A DNA stretch of 64,000 nucleotides from Eublepharis macularius (GCF_028583425.1 NC_072792.1:160276676-160340675); one strand, 5' to 3'; positions 48,401 through 60,039 are shown, counted from the first letter of the stretch. Numbers and translations: made by a program. The notes: a model not told the origin generated them from the letters alone.

Positions 48401-51400
48401 GCTTGGGGACGGTGGGGTTTGGGAAGGGGAGGGACCTCATCGGGGGATAATGCCATAAAACTCACCTTCCAAAGCAGATCTTTTCTCCAGGGGAACTGAT
48501 CTCTGCAATCTGGAGATCAATTGTAATTCTGGGAGATCACTAGGCTCCACCTGGAGGTTGGCAACCCTAATCAAGAAGAATAGACACATCTCCCTGGGGG
48601 GGGGGGAATTCCATCATTTTGCTGCTGTGGGTGAGACCTTTCCTTGGGTCTCCACTTGTTTAGATGACTTGGGAACCTGAAGTGGGGGCCCTTGAGGAGG
48701 ATCATAATTGTCAATCATAATGGTTACAGCAGAGGTAGGCAACCTATCTCTGGCCTGAGTGACCCAAACACATAAGATGTACCTGTGAAGATATCGATGT
48801 GGTTGCCATCAAAAGGGAGGGGAGGCAAAGTTTGTCCTCAGGCAGAGACAAACAGGGAGCAAGCTGAGCCACACCAGTACTGACGGGACCTTAGGGATGG
48901 AGAACCATCCCTGTGCAGTGAGCAAAATGGTCCGGCATGCTGCTGTTCACCCTGTCTAGCATGGGTTCCCTCCCCCTTGAGATAAAAGCATTCAAGGTAT
49001 TCAGCAATCTACTTTCATTTTCACACAACACCCATGATCCTTGTTGACATTTTTCTTATTTTACAGATGAGGAATAAAAGATTGATACCAGCTCACACTC
49101 TGATCATCTGAAAACAGCTGTCCTTGCTATGGGGAGAGGATCGCTTGTTTTCTGCAGGAGAAGAAACATAGCCCAGCTGTGCCAGGGCAGCCAGTGAGAC
49201 CAGCTTGGTAGAAAGACTGGGAAGAGGGAGGGGCAGAAAATGGCACAGTGCCAGGACCAGATCTTGCAGCTGGTCTTTGTTCTAGATTAGGTGGAAGGAG
49301 CTTGTCCAAAGGCAGGAATGTTAAAGCGATGCAGCATCGCTGAGCACAGAAGAACCCTATGGTTTTACAGCACGTGATTCGCAGCTTGCAGAGTTCAACT
49401 GCTGACACCTCCAATTACGAAGAATTCAGAGTGGGGAAAGACTCCTGCCTGATGCCCAGAAAGGTTGCCATCAGCAAAGTAAAGCAAAGTACAAAGCTAA
49501 ATAATTTGGGTAGGCAGGCTGTGTCTACAGGACAGAACACAGACTGCTCTTCTAAAAACGGGCCAACCAGAGCCAAAGCCCACGACCAAACTAAATTATG
49601 GAACATAAACTCTTTACAGATTCTGCTTCTGCTAGCCATGGGGAGGAAAAAGAGGCCAGGCAGAGGCTGAAATCTCACCACCACCCTGCAGTAGGAACCA
49701 TCTTAGTCTCCCTAAGGGTTCTTAGGAAAGAGGATTTCCCCATGTACTGGTACCAATTTTCAAGCTTAGGGCTGCAATCCAGAAAGCCACTATGTTGGTG
49801 AATTTAACTTTCTAGGTGCTACAGGAGGGAGGGGCCAGTTCTGGAATGGAATTTGATTGGAGGGAGAGAGGCTCAGTTGGTGGAGGGGGGTTGGAAGTTG
49901 ACAGTTGGTAGCTGAGGAGAGGGATGGATGGCTCTGAGGGGAGTATCATGCCTGCCTTATACAACATCCAGCTAGGGCAGGAGTACAGAGAAGGAGGGAG
50001 AGATATTAGGGGTTTGGGTTTTTTTCCCTTATGTTATATATTGTCTTCCATTCGCTGCATACTTGTCTGGGTGGAGTTATGATCTTAAATAAATTTTGTT
50101 GATTAATGAAGGAATGAAAACCCTCTGTTCCACATAGATCCCCAACCACTTGGGTCCAGTAGGAGGGGAGAGAGGTTAAGGAATACAAAGGGACATAACC
50201 AGAGGGAGGTTAGGAGGCTGTTCCGGAAACCCATACAGGGACAGTGGTGGCAGCAACTACCAGGAGACAGGAAAGTGAGACAGCCCCTTCAGGTGCCTGG
50301 CTAGGCGAAAAGGTGGGGGGGGGGGTAGGCAGAGCGGGGTCTACCAGTAGGAGGAAAGGCCCCGATTTGCCACAGCCACATTAGACACCCAGCAGATTTT
50401 CTGCCTCCTCCTTCCATCTTGGAACAGAGGTTTCCCCTGCTGTAGCACAGTCTGTTTCTGAAACTCTTCCAAAATTCAGAATTATTTCCCCATGCAGGAC
50501 TGTGGTGCTTAGGGTTGCCATCCTCCAGGTAGGGCCGGGAGTTTCCTAGAATTATAAATGATCCCCAGACTACAGAAACTGCAGTTTTGGATGGTTTACT
50601 CTATGGAATTATGACTTTGCTGAGCTCCCTCCTCTCCATAAATGCCATCCTCCTCAGGCTCCACCCCTGAATCTTCAGGAATTTCCCACGCAGGTGTTGA
50701 CAACCCAGATGTGGCAGAAGAGCAAGCCTAAGCAACCATGAGTGTGCACGTGCTTGGTTCTCCTGAATGGGGCTCATGTTCAGCAACAAAAACAAATAGC
50801 CTTTTTAGAAAAGAAAAAAGAACATCAGTATGTCAAGATGCACCATTAAGTATCAAATTCACTACATACATGGAACTACACTGCTAACACTGAAATGCAT
50901 ACCGTTTTTAGACAATTTATACATTTGTACAGATCACATAACACAGACTTCCTGAGGCTGAGGAGGCAGCTGCACATGTGAATGTTCCCCCATGTAAAAT
51001 CTCCCTGCCCATGGAATGCTAGCTCATCAGGTAGAAGGTTTTAGTTTAGAATTTTCCCTTATACACTAGTTTTGTACATGGGAACATTCAAATATGCAAT
51101 CTACCTCTTACAGGTTTAGATGGTACTGTCCTAGGAACGGTGTGTCACATGATTTATTTTCAGCTCAGCAGTGAGGAGTACAGAGTATGCAAAATTAATG
51201 TGTTGAGTAAGTATATAATTTGCCTGGACAAGTATAAAATGCTATGTGCAGTATTGTTCCATAATTTGTCATAGGCCAAGTGTCAAAATGAATTAGCAAA
51301 GCGAAAGTACCTTGGAGTCCTAGTTCCTCGAGCATGTCTCTCTGTTCAGCAGCTAAACAGCAAACACCAACACGCTCACATCTGGTTATGATATACTGCC

Positions 51401-54400
51401 CTGCAGCAGTGTCACTGTGAATTATTATTGCTATTATTATAATCTGAGTTGGAATAATAAATGAATCTTTATCTATGGTCTGTTGACTTATTCACAGTCT
51501 TCTTAAATGAATGATATAATCAGACAAACTGGTTCCATCCCAGAAAACTCTATCCAAGTTAGTGGAGTTGAAAAAACTAAGAAGAAAAATGCCAACTGCA
51601 TGTTATGAGGTTACTGAGTCAAGGAAAGGTTTGGCTATTGCTGAGATCATGGGAAGGATGAATAAACCATGGAAGAAAGTGAAGGGGTGCACTTGGAAAC
51701 ATCTTTGGTATGGGCAAACTGCCCTTCTAGACCCCAGTTTCTGAGAGTCAAGAAGTCTCTTCTCAGCTGTTTTCCCAACTCATTTACTTTACTTTAGCCT
51801 ATAGGAGTCCTCAATCTTGTCAAGCCAATGGGCTTGTTTGGAATTTTGAGAACAGGGAGATGGCGCCACCACAAAATGGCTGCCATGGACAGCAATAACA
51901 AAATGGATGCCATGGGGTGATGGAACCAACCACAAAATTTTGGGAGGCAGCAGTTATAGAGTGGGTGCTTCCTGCTGACACAAAGGTGTATGATACCTCC
52001 TAGGTTCTTCTGAAGAATCTCCTGCTCCAATGGAAGAAAGTCAGAACTTGCTCTTTGATTCGGGAAAGAGATGCTTTGTCTATGAAGCAAACCACAAGCT
52101 GTAGGTTGCGGGTAAAAATGATCTGAGAATAGGACAGGGTTGAACTTCCTCTGGAAAACCATGAGCAAGTGCCACATTGGGGATCAATGCCAGAGAACAT
52201 GATCCCTAAGAATTAAGCCAATGCTTTTCTCTATAGTTTCACCTCTTCATCTGCATATCCACACTCTAGAATTTGGTTCTTGATGTGACCAAATGAGATG
52301 GAACCCTAGGAACTAGGCATTATGATCCTTTAAAAAATCCAATTAGAATATTTATACCCCCCACATTTCTATTTAGAAATAAATACTTGTGGAAACTTAC
52401 AATACTAACTGAGGGCCAAGCTACACATGACGAATGACACTTGAACGGCAAGTGTATTTCTCCCTGTTCACTTGCCCTCCACTCAATCCACTTGCCGTTC
52501 AAGTGTCATTCGTCATGTGTAGCTTGGCCCTGAGCCGTCCTAAGCTTGGATACATCATTTCAAGTCCATTGAAGTCAACTGACTTAGAACAGTGTAACTT
52601 TGCTTAGGACCACACTGTAAAACCAATACAAGGCAGATAAAAACAGAGATCTGCCAAAACTTACAAGCACTGGGGACAAAATTTAATTTTTAAAATGCCT
52701 TTCAGAATAAAAAGAAAAAATACATCTGACACCAGAAAGCCTCTTAAAAAAGGAACTCCGCTGAGGGGAAAAAGTTCCAAACAGCGTGGTGATGGTATTT
52801 AGAAAGCCCTCACTGACTAGATTTCTTCAATGGAGGCTTCCTTGGCTGATTTCGGAACATGAGCCAAAAGTTACATGTGCTGGCAGTCCACAAGGTACCA
52901 TGGACCCAAACTATTTAGGACCTTCAAGGTTAATACCATCATGTTTATTGGGCTCAGAAGAACATGAGTGCCAGTGAAATTGGCACAAGATGAAAGTAAC
53001 ATTCTCACTAAGGCCAACCCCAACAGGCACCATGACTATCACATTCTGAACCAGCGGGAAGCATCCAAACTGCCTCCAAAGGTTGTCCTACACAGATGAC
53101 ATTACTGTAGCCCAACCTAAACGTTCTCCTGCATGTGTAACTACAAAGAGCCCTGTGGCGCAGAGCGGTAAGCGGAAGTACTGCAGCCCAAGCTCTGCTC
53201 ACGACCTGAGTTCGATCCTGGCGGAAGCCGGGTTCAGGTAGCCAGCTCAAGGTTGACTCAGCCTTCCATCCTTCCGAGGTCGGTAAAATGAGTACCCAGT
53301 TTCCTGGGGGTAAAGTGTAGATGACTGAGGAAGGCAACAGTAAACCACCCTGTAAAAAGTCTGCCAAGAAAACGTCATGATGCGACGTCCTCCCATGGGT
53401 CAGTAATGACTCGGTGCTTGCACAGGGCTACCTTTACCTTTTTTTTTTTTTAATATGTAACTACGGCCAAGTCAGCCTTTTCCAGAAAAGTCCACAGCAG
53501 GTAAACCAACCCAAGTTGGGAAAATGCAGTCCGAGCTATCTCTACAACGCAACTTAATCCTAACCAGAGTTACAGCCTTCTAAGCCCATTGCAGTCAGTG
53601 GGCTTAGAAGGGTATACGTTTGCTTAGAATAGCACTGCTGGGCCTACAGGGGCAACAAGACCTCAAAGAGAATCTCCAAACTGTAAAGCTGCTCCTCTGA
53701 GGCAGTACAAACCCATCTTATTGCCATGTTAGCTTTACCCTCAAACCTGATGTTTTGTTTAGTGCCCGTCCATAGAATAACAGAAATAAGGTTACCCATG
53801 AAGTTCTGCATATGTGTGGGACATTCCAGGATTGCATTAAAACATCCGCTTGTAAATTAAGAGAGAACAGGAAGACCCAAAAAACAGTTGCTGAATGCTG
53901 AGCGCATTCTAAGAGCCATGAAATGCTCAGGGCAGTTAAGAGTTAGTTAAAGAAGAACAAGGGAGAACCGAAAGAGGAAGGAAACTGATCTGCTCAAGCC
54001 CCTAACTGTTTAAAGTATCCTGGAGGGGAGGGATAACGGTTGGGGGATTCATGCCATAAAGTGCACATCCCCTGACATTAACTCCTTCCACCTGCTAAAT
54101 GTTTTTAAGGGATCTGATTGTGGTATATTGGTACTATTGCTTTAAGGAGAACTCCCGGAAGCTCTCCAAAAAGGACAGGCCCAGGTTTTGTGACCATAGC
54201 TGGCGAAGGGGGTAGAGCTGTAGAGGCCTGGGTCTGACCTGTTCATTTACTTGCTCCTGTGCGTTCCAACAAAAGTAGTTCTTGCAATTGCTGCCTCTAC
54301 TACTGATCCTTTCCCTCCCCACAGACACGACACTGATTACTGTGAGATGGGATTTGTTTATTTAGTTCATTTATACCCTGCTTTTATGCCCAGTGGGGAT

Positions 54401-57400
54401 CCAAACCCTGACCTTCTCTCCTCCATTTTATCGTCACAACAACCCTGTGAGGGAGATCAGGCAGAGAGTTTGTGGCTGGCCCAAGGACATCCAACAAGTC
54501 TCCATAGTAAAGTGGGGATTAGAACCTGAACCCTCTAAATCCTAGCCTGATGTTCTAACCATGGCACAAATGAGTCCCACTGATGGGGGAGGTTCTAATG
54601 AAGATTGCTCAAAGAACTTTTCCTTTGATCGTAATTAATTGCTGGAAGGCTCTAAAGAAAGAAGCATCGTGAGTACAAAGGAGCGTGAGTTGCAAAGAGC
54701 ATAGATGGCTGCCAAGAAAAGACCCGGTGCCTCATTAAGCTGTGAACGAGGTGGCGCTTATAAGGCGAAAAGAGTGTCAGGAGAAGCATGGACAAGTCCT
54801 GTTCTCCTAATCTTGCATGATAAGGGAAAGGTAAAAATAACACTCAGGTTGTGCTCTCGGTTGCCTGCTCAGCAGCGAGTGCTTTTGGGCAACTGCACTT
54901 AGGGCTGGCTGGTCCCCTTACCCTCCTGGCAGGAGTAGGGGGAGACCTGGCTCTTACCTCTTTCTCTTCTTCATGCTGTGTGCATGCAGCCCTGTGGCTG
55001 TGCAATGGCATTTCCGGTGATGTCACAGCAGGCTGATCCAGGCCCCAAATTGGGCTGATTCGGCCCATTTGGGGCCCAAATGGCAAAGTGTGGGAGTTCT
55101 CTCAGGGCGGCGTGATGACATCAGTGACATCATTGCACCACACCGGGCGTGCACCCAGGAAGTCTGTTCCCGTTCTTTCCTCCCCCACCAGCCAGATAAG
55201 TGGAGGCAGGAAGCAGAGGGTGGAAGCGGGAGACCCCCTGTCCCACCGGAGGAATGGGATCTCTAATTCTACTAGACTTTTGAGTTTCAAAGTTGTTGTT
55301 TTTTTTCCTGGCTGGGCTCTAAAGCAGGAAAAGGCAGAAAAGCAGGAGAGGGAAGAACCGGTTTCAATTGTGGAGGGAGCACAGCTGGAGGGGCAATTGG
55401 GCACCTGTGTCCTGCCTGCCCTCCTCTATGAGAAAGGAAATCCCATCTCCACCCTATTATATACCTACTCAGCATGAGCCGTATTTTACACCACAGGATA
55501 TAGTGCCTGTAATAACATTCTCTGTAGTTAGAGAATTTACAAATTTGAGACAGTCCCTTATATTTAACAAGACATTGGCACTTCTAAGGCTTGCCCTCAG
55601 ATCACATGACTCTTTTTTTATTCCAGAGAAAGCCCTAGAGACTGCTATCCACGGTGACTAAGTTGCTTTTCTTATTTAACTTGCTTTACGCCGTTCTTTG
55701 GTCTGGTAGACTTTATCTGTGCATCCAGAACTATTACAGCATCATTCACTCAAGGGAAACCCTTTCAAAAATAAGAAGTCACTGTTTTGTCTGAATTATG
55801 AGTACGCATAAAATATATGAAGATTTTGTTGTGCACGTACACTAATTGAGGCTATCCTGTGGGCTTGGCTTGTGGGGGAAACCAGAGCCTGTAAAAAAAG
55901 AAAGGTAACAGCTCTGTGCACAAGTTACAGTGAATGTATGCACAATCCATATAAGCATACACTTGATTTTTCTTTGTATGTGTGTTCAATAGTTCTCATG
56001 TTACATTCAACCCATGTTCAGCTGAAACTGCAAGTTTATCCAAGTACTACCCCGTTTCATTTGTAAACTTAACACACGCTGGCACTTTCTTAAGAATAGA
56101 TGCACATATATGCAACATAGCAGCATGGTTTACTGTAACATATGAATAGGGCCTATGTGGTATACATCTAGGTTAGATTATGTGGTTATATCTAGATTAG
56201 ATTACTGCAATGCACGCTACATGGGGCCGCCCTTGAAAAGCATTTCAACGTTTCAATCGGTGCAGAATACTGCAGCCAGAATGTTGACTGGTGTGGGCTG
56301 CAGGGAACATGTCACTCCAGTCCTGGCTCATCTACAGAGGCTCCCAATCTGTTTCCAGGCACAATTCAAGGTACTGGTGCTGACATTTAAAGACTTATGT
56401 GGTTTGGGACCAGCATATTTGAAGAACCACCTACATCCCTTATGAACCTACTTGACCAATGCCATCCTCTTCGGAGGCTCTGCTTCAGGTGCCCCCACCT
56501 TTGAAGATTAGGTGGGTGGCAACTCGGAAGCGGGCCTTCTCAGCAGTGGCACCGAAAGTCTGAACTCTCTCCCCAGGGAGATCTGCCTGTCCCCTTCTGT
56601 TGCAAGTGAAGGCTTTTTTGCTTTTGCTTTTGCTTTTAATGATGCATTTATGTATTTTAAGGTGAGATTTTAATTTGTATGTTTTAAATTTGTTAGCCAT
56701 CTTGGTGGCCATGAGAGCAGAAACACAAGGTAAACATCTTCATCATCATCATCAATAAGAAGAAGAAGAAGAAGAGATGTAATATTTTTTAACAATTGAA
56801 ACTATCTCCTCAAAGGTCCTTTCTTGTTTGGAAATGGATCTGTCCAAGAACCTATCAAGATATGGAAAAGGTAACCCTCCCATCCCACCAAGGGAAGGGA
56901 CAGGAGCGTGTCTGTGTGTGAACAGCACTTTAGATTCTGGAAGGGGCACAGAGAGAAGCAGGGTGTGTACATGTGTGCGCACGCATGGGCAGGGGGAGTG
57001 ATCTCTCCCTCCCTCTGAGAATCTGTGAGATTGGCTAAGACGGATGTCTCTTTGTTTCCACTGTGCTCTGCTTGTACATTTCTACATAAAGAAAACACTA
57101 CAAAAGTGCCATATGTCTCCAGAAATCTTTCCTCCAAAGAAAATTAAAAAAGGTAAATGTGGGATCTCAGACTTCTCTCAGTTTGAGGAAGCAGGGAGTA
57201 CGAAACACTACGTTACGTGTTTACTCACAGAGAGGAAGCCATTGTTCACAGTGGAGATCTGTTTTCATGGAAACAGGGAAGCCAGATTGGCAAAACTGCA
57301 ATGAAGGTTAAAGAGAGGGGAAAGAAAGAACGCCACCTGCTTGCCTCCGCCCTAGAAAAGCAAGAGGGGAAAAGGAGTTGTTCCTTCTTAGTGGAGGAAA

Positions 57401-58579
57401 GAATGGCTTTGATTCTCACCTGGACTCTTTATATAGATTCTCAGCTGTTTGGGGGAAGGGAGGTAATGCACTTTTTCTCTACACCTGCTCAGAGCCACTT
57501 TTCTTTTTTTATTTCTTTACATGATTCAGAGCTGTACTCTGGCACCAAGTCTCCTAGCCAGCTTTGGCAGGAAAGGAGCCCTGGGAAAGGAAGCGTATGC
57601 TCCAAACGTAGTGCTGGACGTTCGAATGCCACAACACTGCCAATGGCAGGGGACTGAATCAGCACATCCAAAGGGAAAGTTAAAAAGTTAGCTGCGGCTT
57701 CATTGTCAAGGGTTAATGCAGACATCATGAGCTGCGACCGTGTGCAGGAAAATGGGGCAGGCTGCAATAGGTGAGAGGGGAGGGAACTGCACTCTGCATA
57801 TGCTCAGGAGTATTTTCTTACACATATGCTCAGCACTGGTGTGGGGGAACAGGCTTGAGGGCCCAAAAAAATTCCCTTGGAAAAGAGGAGAAAGAAAAAC
57901 TAGAAGATTACTGGGTGATGAGGGAAGGGCACTTTACACATGCTCAGAAGCATTCTTATTATACCTATGGTCAGCAGGGGAATGGGGAGGCAGAAGGATA
58001 GTTTTCGGTGGGTAGGCGTGTTGGTCTTCAGTAGAACAGCAGGATTTGAGGCCAGTCCAGAAGAAGGGAGCTTTGGCTCTCTAAAGCTCATACCCTGGAA
58101 ATTTTGTTGGTCTCTAGGGTGCCACTGGACTCAAATCCGGCTGGCTGGACCTGCAGGGTCTGGGAAAAGCGAAAAAAGAAAACTGAAAGACTGCTAGGTG
58201 GCATAGGATGGGAAAGGCACTCTACACATGCTCAGAGGCGCCATGCTCTTCCACGGCGTAGACTGGTCTCAGTTTGGGTGTCGGAAGGGGGGGCAGATTC
58301 CAGGGCTGAACTTTGGCGCCCTCCCCCAAACCAGCCCCCTCGAGAAAAGGCGTACCTGAACCTCTCCTGCCCGGCCGTGTCCCAGAGCTGCAGCTTGATC
58401 CTCTTGCCGGGCTCGATCTCCACCAGGCGGGAGAAGAAATCCACCCCGACGGTGGGGTCGGAATTCCTGGGCCCCGGGAAGCGGCCCTCGGTGAAGCGGT
58501 GCAGCAGGCAGGACTTGCCCACCGTGGAGTCGCCCAGCACGATCAGGCGGAACTGGTAGATCCAGATGGCCGCCTCCAT
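45021..58579 (-). CDS. RAB39A: Ras-related protein Rab-39A, complete gene of 2 exons (span includes intron)
   Basis: A small GTPase of endosome/lysosome and autophagy traffic. The joined exons give 216 residues, close to human RAB39A at 217. Visible motifs are the P-loop GDSTVGKS (16-23), switch [11 protein letters not shown] (about 41-50), switch [11 protein letters not shown] (66-74), GHKCD in place of the usual NKxD (125-129), ETSAKD (154-159), the subfamily tail GWEGVKSGF (188-196), and C-terminal Cys-Thr-Cys for double prenylation. RAB39B is the close paralogue, and RAB39A is preferred because the next gene is CUL5 in the same orientation, as in human. Vertebrate RAB39A also has two coding exons. 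No break or missing key residue is seen. Confidence 0.94.
46100..46460 (+). repeat. LINE fragment, same family as 59390-59880
   Basis: Reads aggaaatacttctttactca, atgaataattgtattgtggg and gcagggcccttcttac. This is the sense-strand equivalent of the LINE tail, with broken frame. Confidence 0.5.
47020..47107. repeat. Small palindromic repeat ('gtgcaatcct...aggattgcac')
   Basis: gcagtgcaatcctatgcaga to ctgttcaggattgcactgcc, with central inverted cttagaaggg/cccttccaag. Diverged copies lie near 4110-4190, 29465-29560, 52540-52615, 53550-53640, 59335-59390, 60385-60465 and 60620-60690. Confidence 0.6.
47283..47895 (+). repeat. CORE-SINE copy split by a hAT element
   Basis: The 5' half is 47283-47402 (cccaggttcaaacccctact, gccacagaaactcactaggt). 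The 3' half resumes at 47802 (ggggttgctgttgttacgat, aaaatggaggaaggg). The gap is the hAT element 47403-47801. Confidence 0.6.
47403..47801. mobile_element. Non-autonomous hAT-type element inside a CORE-SINE
   Basis: Ends cagggctcatttcg and cgaaatgacccctg. Flanks ctcacaag (47395-47402) and cacacggg (47802-47809) both look derived from the SINE sequence ctcacagg. It holds ggccattttgggcccctttt-type repeats. RAB39A intron. Confidence 0.65.
48220..48255 (+). repeat. (GGAT)n microsatellite
   Basis: About nine perfect tandem tetramers in the RAB39A intron. Confidence 0.95.
48350..48569. mobile_element. Short inverted-repeat DNA element ('tagggttgccaac'), 220 bp
   Basis: Ends tagggttgccaac and gttggcaaccctа-type inverse (gttggcaaccct then a). 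Flanks atcaagac and atcaagaa agree at 7 of 8, fitting hAT. RAB39A intron. Confidence 0.65.
49810..50265 (+). repeat. Possible LTR retrotransposon remnant
   Basis: AATAAA at 50088-50093, then ggacagtggtggcagcaact at about 50240, a leader style seen in Gypsy-like elements. The edges are unclear and no coding part is seen. RAB39A intron. Confidence 0.25.
50512..50706. repeat. Copy of the 'gggttgcca' DNA element, diverged
   Basis: Starts tagggttgccatcctccagg and ends ttgacaaccca, with interior ctcaggctccacccctgaat. RAB39A intron. Confidence 0.5.
50820..52400. other. RAB39A intron segment
   Basis: No gene seen. 51830-51960 has aaaatggctgccatggacag and aaaatggatgccatgggg near-repeats that may belong to an old DNA element. 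The open frames are not recognised. Confidence 0.5.
52412..52531. mobile_element. Palindromic MITE, 120 bp
   Basis: Perfect 43-bp arms 52412-52454 and 52489-52531 starting agggccaagctacacatgac. The outer sequence resembles that of 37574-37770. RAB39A intron. Confidence 0.65.
53145..53455 (+). mobile_element. Full-length Sauria-type SINE
   Basis: A tRNA-related head starting gagccctgtggcgcagag, with a pol III B box GTTCGATCC at 53210-53218, then the lizard body (aaaatgagtacccagtttcc, aagtctgccaagaaaacgtc, atgactcggtgcttgcac) and a T-rich tail. Flanked by tgtaactac at 53136-53144 and 53456-53464, read as the target duplication. It matches the remembered Sauria SINE of lizards and lies in the RAB39A intron. 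Confidence 0.85.
53550..53640. repeat. Small palindromic repeat, same family as 47020-47107
   Basis: cagagttacagccttctaag, cccattgcagtcagtgggct, tagaagggtatacgtttgct. It directly follows the Sauria SINE region. Confidence 0.55.
54351..54567 (-). repeat. CORE-SINE copy
   Basis: Reverse copy: agtggggatccaaaccctga, cctccattttatcgtcacaa, caaccctgtgagggagatca and ttctaaccatggcac on plus. It lies in the RAB39A intron. Confidence 0.65.
54930..55180. repeat. Repeat with 'gatgtcacagcaggctgatc' body
   Basis: gcaatggcatttccggtgat, ccccaaattgggctgattcg and atgacatcagtgacatcatt. It is related in reverse and forward pieces to 63640-63985. The family is not assigned. Confidence 0.4.
56155..56720 (+). repeat. 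CR1 LINE fragment
   Basis: Reads agattagattactgcaatgc, acgctacatggggccgccct, aattcaaggtactggtgctg and ttatgtggtttgggaccagc. It is followed by a CR1-like tail, then (atc)n and (aag)n runs. It lies in the RAB39A intron. Confidence 0.65.
57775..58250 (+). repeat. Local irregular tandem repeat beside RAB39A exon 1
   Basis: Units with ggcactctacacatgctcag-type cores at 57784-57810, 57926-57950 and 58214-58239. A weaker one is at 59131-59155 beyond exon 1. Units B and C also share an upstream aaaagaggagaaagaaaaac-like stretch. Confidence 0.5.
58005..58140 (+). repeat. Retroposed repeat ('gtgccactggactcaaat' family)
   Basis: Runs from gtgttggtcttcagtagaac to ggtgccactggactcaaat and contains agaagaagggagctttggctct. 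It is the same family as 21868-21960 and 62101-62205, and has a short inverted segment. It lies in the RAB39A intron near exon 1 and interrupts a local tandem repeat. Confidence 0.5.
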
Positions 58580-59110
58580 GGCGCTCTCCTCGCCGGCGTG
58601 CAGGGCGCCCGCCTCGGCCTTGGGGAGGCGCCTCCTCGGGCGGTGCCTGCACCGAGCTCCCACGGCCCCGATCCCCGGCATGGGCGCTGCGCCGCCACGC
58701 GAGCTCGGAGAGAGGGAGGGAGGCCCCGCGGCTCCGGGCAGGAGGAGGAGAAGGGCGGGACCCCGCGGCCGGGCGCGGAGAAAGGCCGGTGCTTGCCGCT
58801 CCGATCTGCTGCCCTGCGGGCTCGGAGTCGCCGGGGCTGGCGCGCCGGGAGATCCTTTTGTTCCTTTGGCTTCTGGGCAGGCGGGTGGGATGTTTTCCCG
58901 GGGCGGAGGACGAGGGCGGGTCTCTTTGCAGTCCGGCTGCTGCGGCTGGAGGGGGAGAACGGAGGGGCGTCTCCCTGCCCAAACGGGGCGGGAGCGCCTT
59001 GGCGGTGGCTGCCTCGTGCGCTCGCCTCTCTCTGGCTTCTCTGCCGGGGCGGCTGCCTTGGGGTTTCCCTCTGCTCCTCTGCTCGGATTTGGACAGTGAG
59101 TGGGAGAGCC
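58330..59110 (-). promoter_or_regulatory. RAB39A: CpG-rich promoter and exon 1 region of RAB39A
   Basis: CpG-dense block covering RAB39A exon 1 and about 500 bp upstream. It has several overlapping open frames on both strands (up to 295 codons on plus) that do not resemble known proteins. They are read as composition effects of the island. Confidence 0.7.
58356..58579 (-). CDS. RAB39A: RAB39A coding exon 1 (residues 1-75)
   Basis: 224 bp from [18 protein letters not shown] to QERF plus two bases of Arg75, with a GTACGC donor. It carries the P-loop and both switch regions. The start is chosen by homology with the METIW/MEAIW starts of the RAB39 paralogues. An in-frame ATG also lies upstream at 58681. 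Confidence 0.94.
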
Positions 59111-59199
59111 TCCTTCCTTGGTGGCTTCAGAAAGGCGCTCTGTACACGTTCAGGGGCACGCTGTTATGGTGCGGATGAGCTAGGGCTGGTATGGGAATA

Positions 59200-59325
59200 G
59201 GGTTGCCAGCTCCAGGACGGGAGATTCCTGGATATTTGGGGGAGTGGAGAGTGGAGAAGGCGAGGCTTGGGGAGGGGAGGGGCCTCCCACCCTCCGAAGC
59301 AGCCATTTTCTCACAATAAAATGTG
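59200..59325. repeat. Partial copy of the 'gggttgccagc' DNA element
   Basis: atagggttgccagctccagg to cgaagcagccattttctc. Only the left part is present, upstream of RAB39A. Confidence 0.5.
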
Positions 59326-59389
59326 GCAATTAGCAGTGCAATCCTAAATAGAGCTCCAGCCTTCTACGCCCATTGACTTCCACTGTGAA

Positions 59390-59880
59390 GCTGGCTTTAA
59401 GCAAAGCCATGTTGGATCAGGCCAGTGGCCCATCCAGTCCAACATTTTGTCACACACAGTGGCTAGAAATCCAGTGCCATCTAAAGGACTGTCAGTGAGG
59501 CCAGGACACCAGAAGCCCTCCCACTGCCTTCCTTCCAGCACCAAGACAACAGAGCACCACCTCCCCACAAAGAGAATACCATCTATCTCCTGTGGCTAAT
59601 AGCCACTGATGGACCTCTGCTCCATACATTTGTCCAGTCCCCTCTTGAAGCTGGCAATGCTTGTAGCTGCCACCACCTCCTGTGGCAACGAATTCCATGT
59701 GTTTATCACCCTTTGTGTAAAGCAGTATTTTCTTCTATCTGTTCTAACCCGACTGCTCAACCCGACTGCTTTAAAAAGGGATTCAATACATATATGGAGG
59801 ATCACCCCTCCCCGGGTCACCATGGAGCATACCTTAAGCCAGTTGCCCTCTCTCATTCTAACCCACCTCACAGGGTTGTT
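59390..59880 (-). repeat. LINE fragment (CR1/L2-like ORF2 C-terminus)
   Basis: The minus strand reads a 91-codon frame (59871-59596) with FTQRVINTWNSLPQEVV and ATSIASFKRGLDKCM, typical of the end of CR1/L2-type LINE ORF2. The rest, atgttggatcaggccagtgg to cttccagcaccaagacaac on plus, is its tail. It is not a cellular gene. Confidence 0.6.
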
Positions 59881-59955
59881 GTGAGGATAAAATGGGAGGG
59901 ACTATGCAGTCTGCCCTGAGTTCCTTTAAGGAAAAGCAGGATTTAAAATATAGTA
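59850..59955 (+). repeat. CORE-SINE 3' fragment
   Basis: Reads ctctctcattctaacccacc, tcacagggttgttgtgagga and taaaatgggaggg, ending aagcaggatttaaaata. Confidence 0.5.
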
Positions 59956-60039
59956 TTTCAGTGACTGTTAGCGGAAACCTCCATGTTCAACGGTAGTATA
60001 CCTTTTAATACAAATTTCTGGGTGCAACGAGAGTGGGAG

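Noticed and set aside
58313..59200. 295-codon plus-strand frame opposite RAB39A exon 1, and the 237-codon minus frame
   Set aside because: They are antisense or out of frame to a real exon, in very GC-rich DNA where stop codons are rare.
59596..59871. 91-codon minus frame as a cellular gene
   Set aside because: The sequence FTQRVINTWNSLPQEVV is the end of a LINE ORF2, not a host gene.
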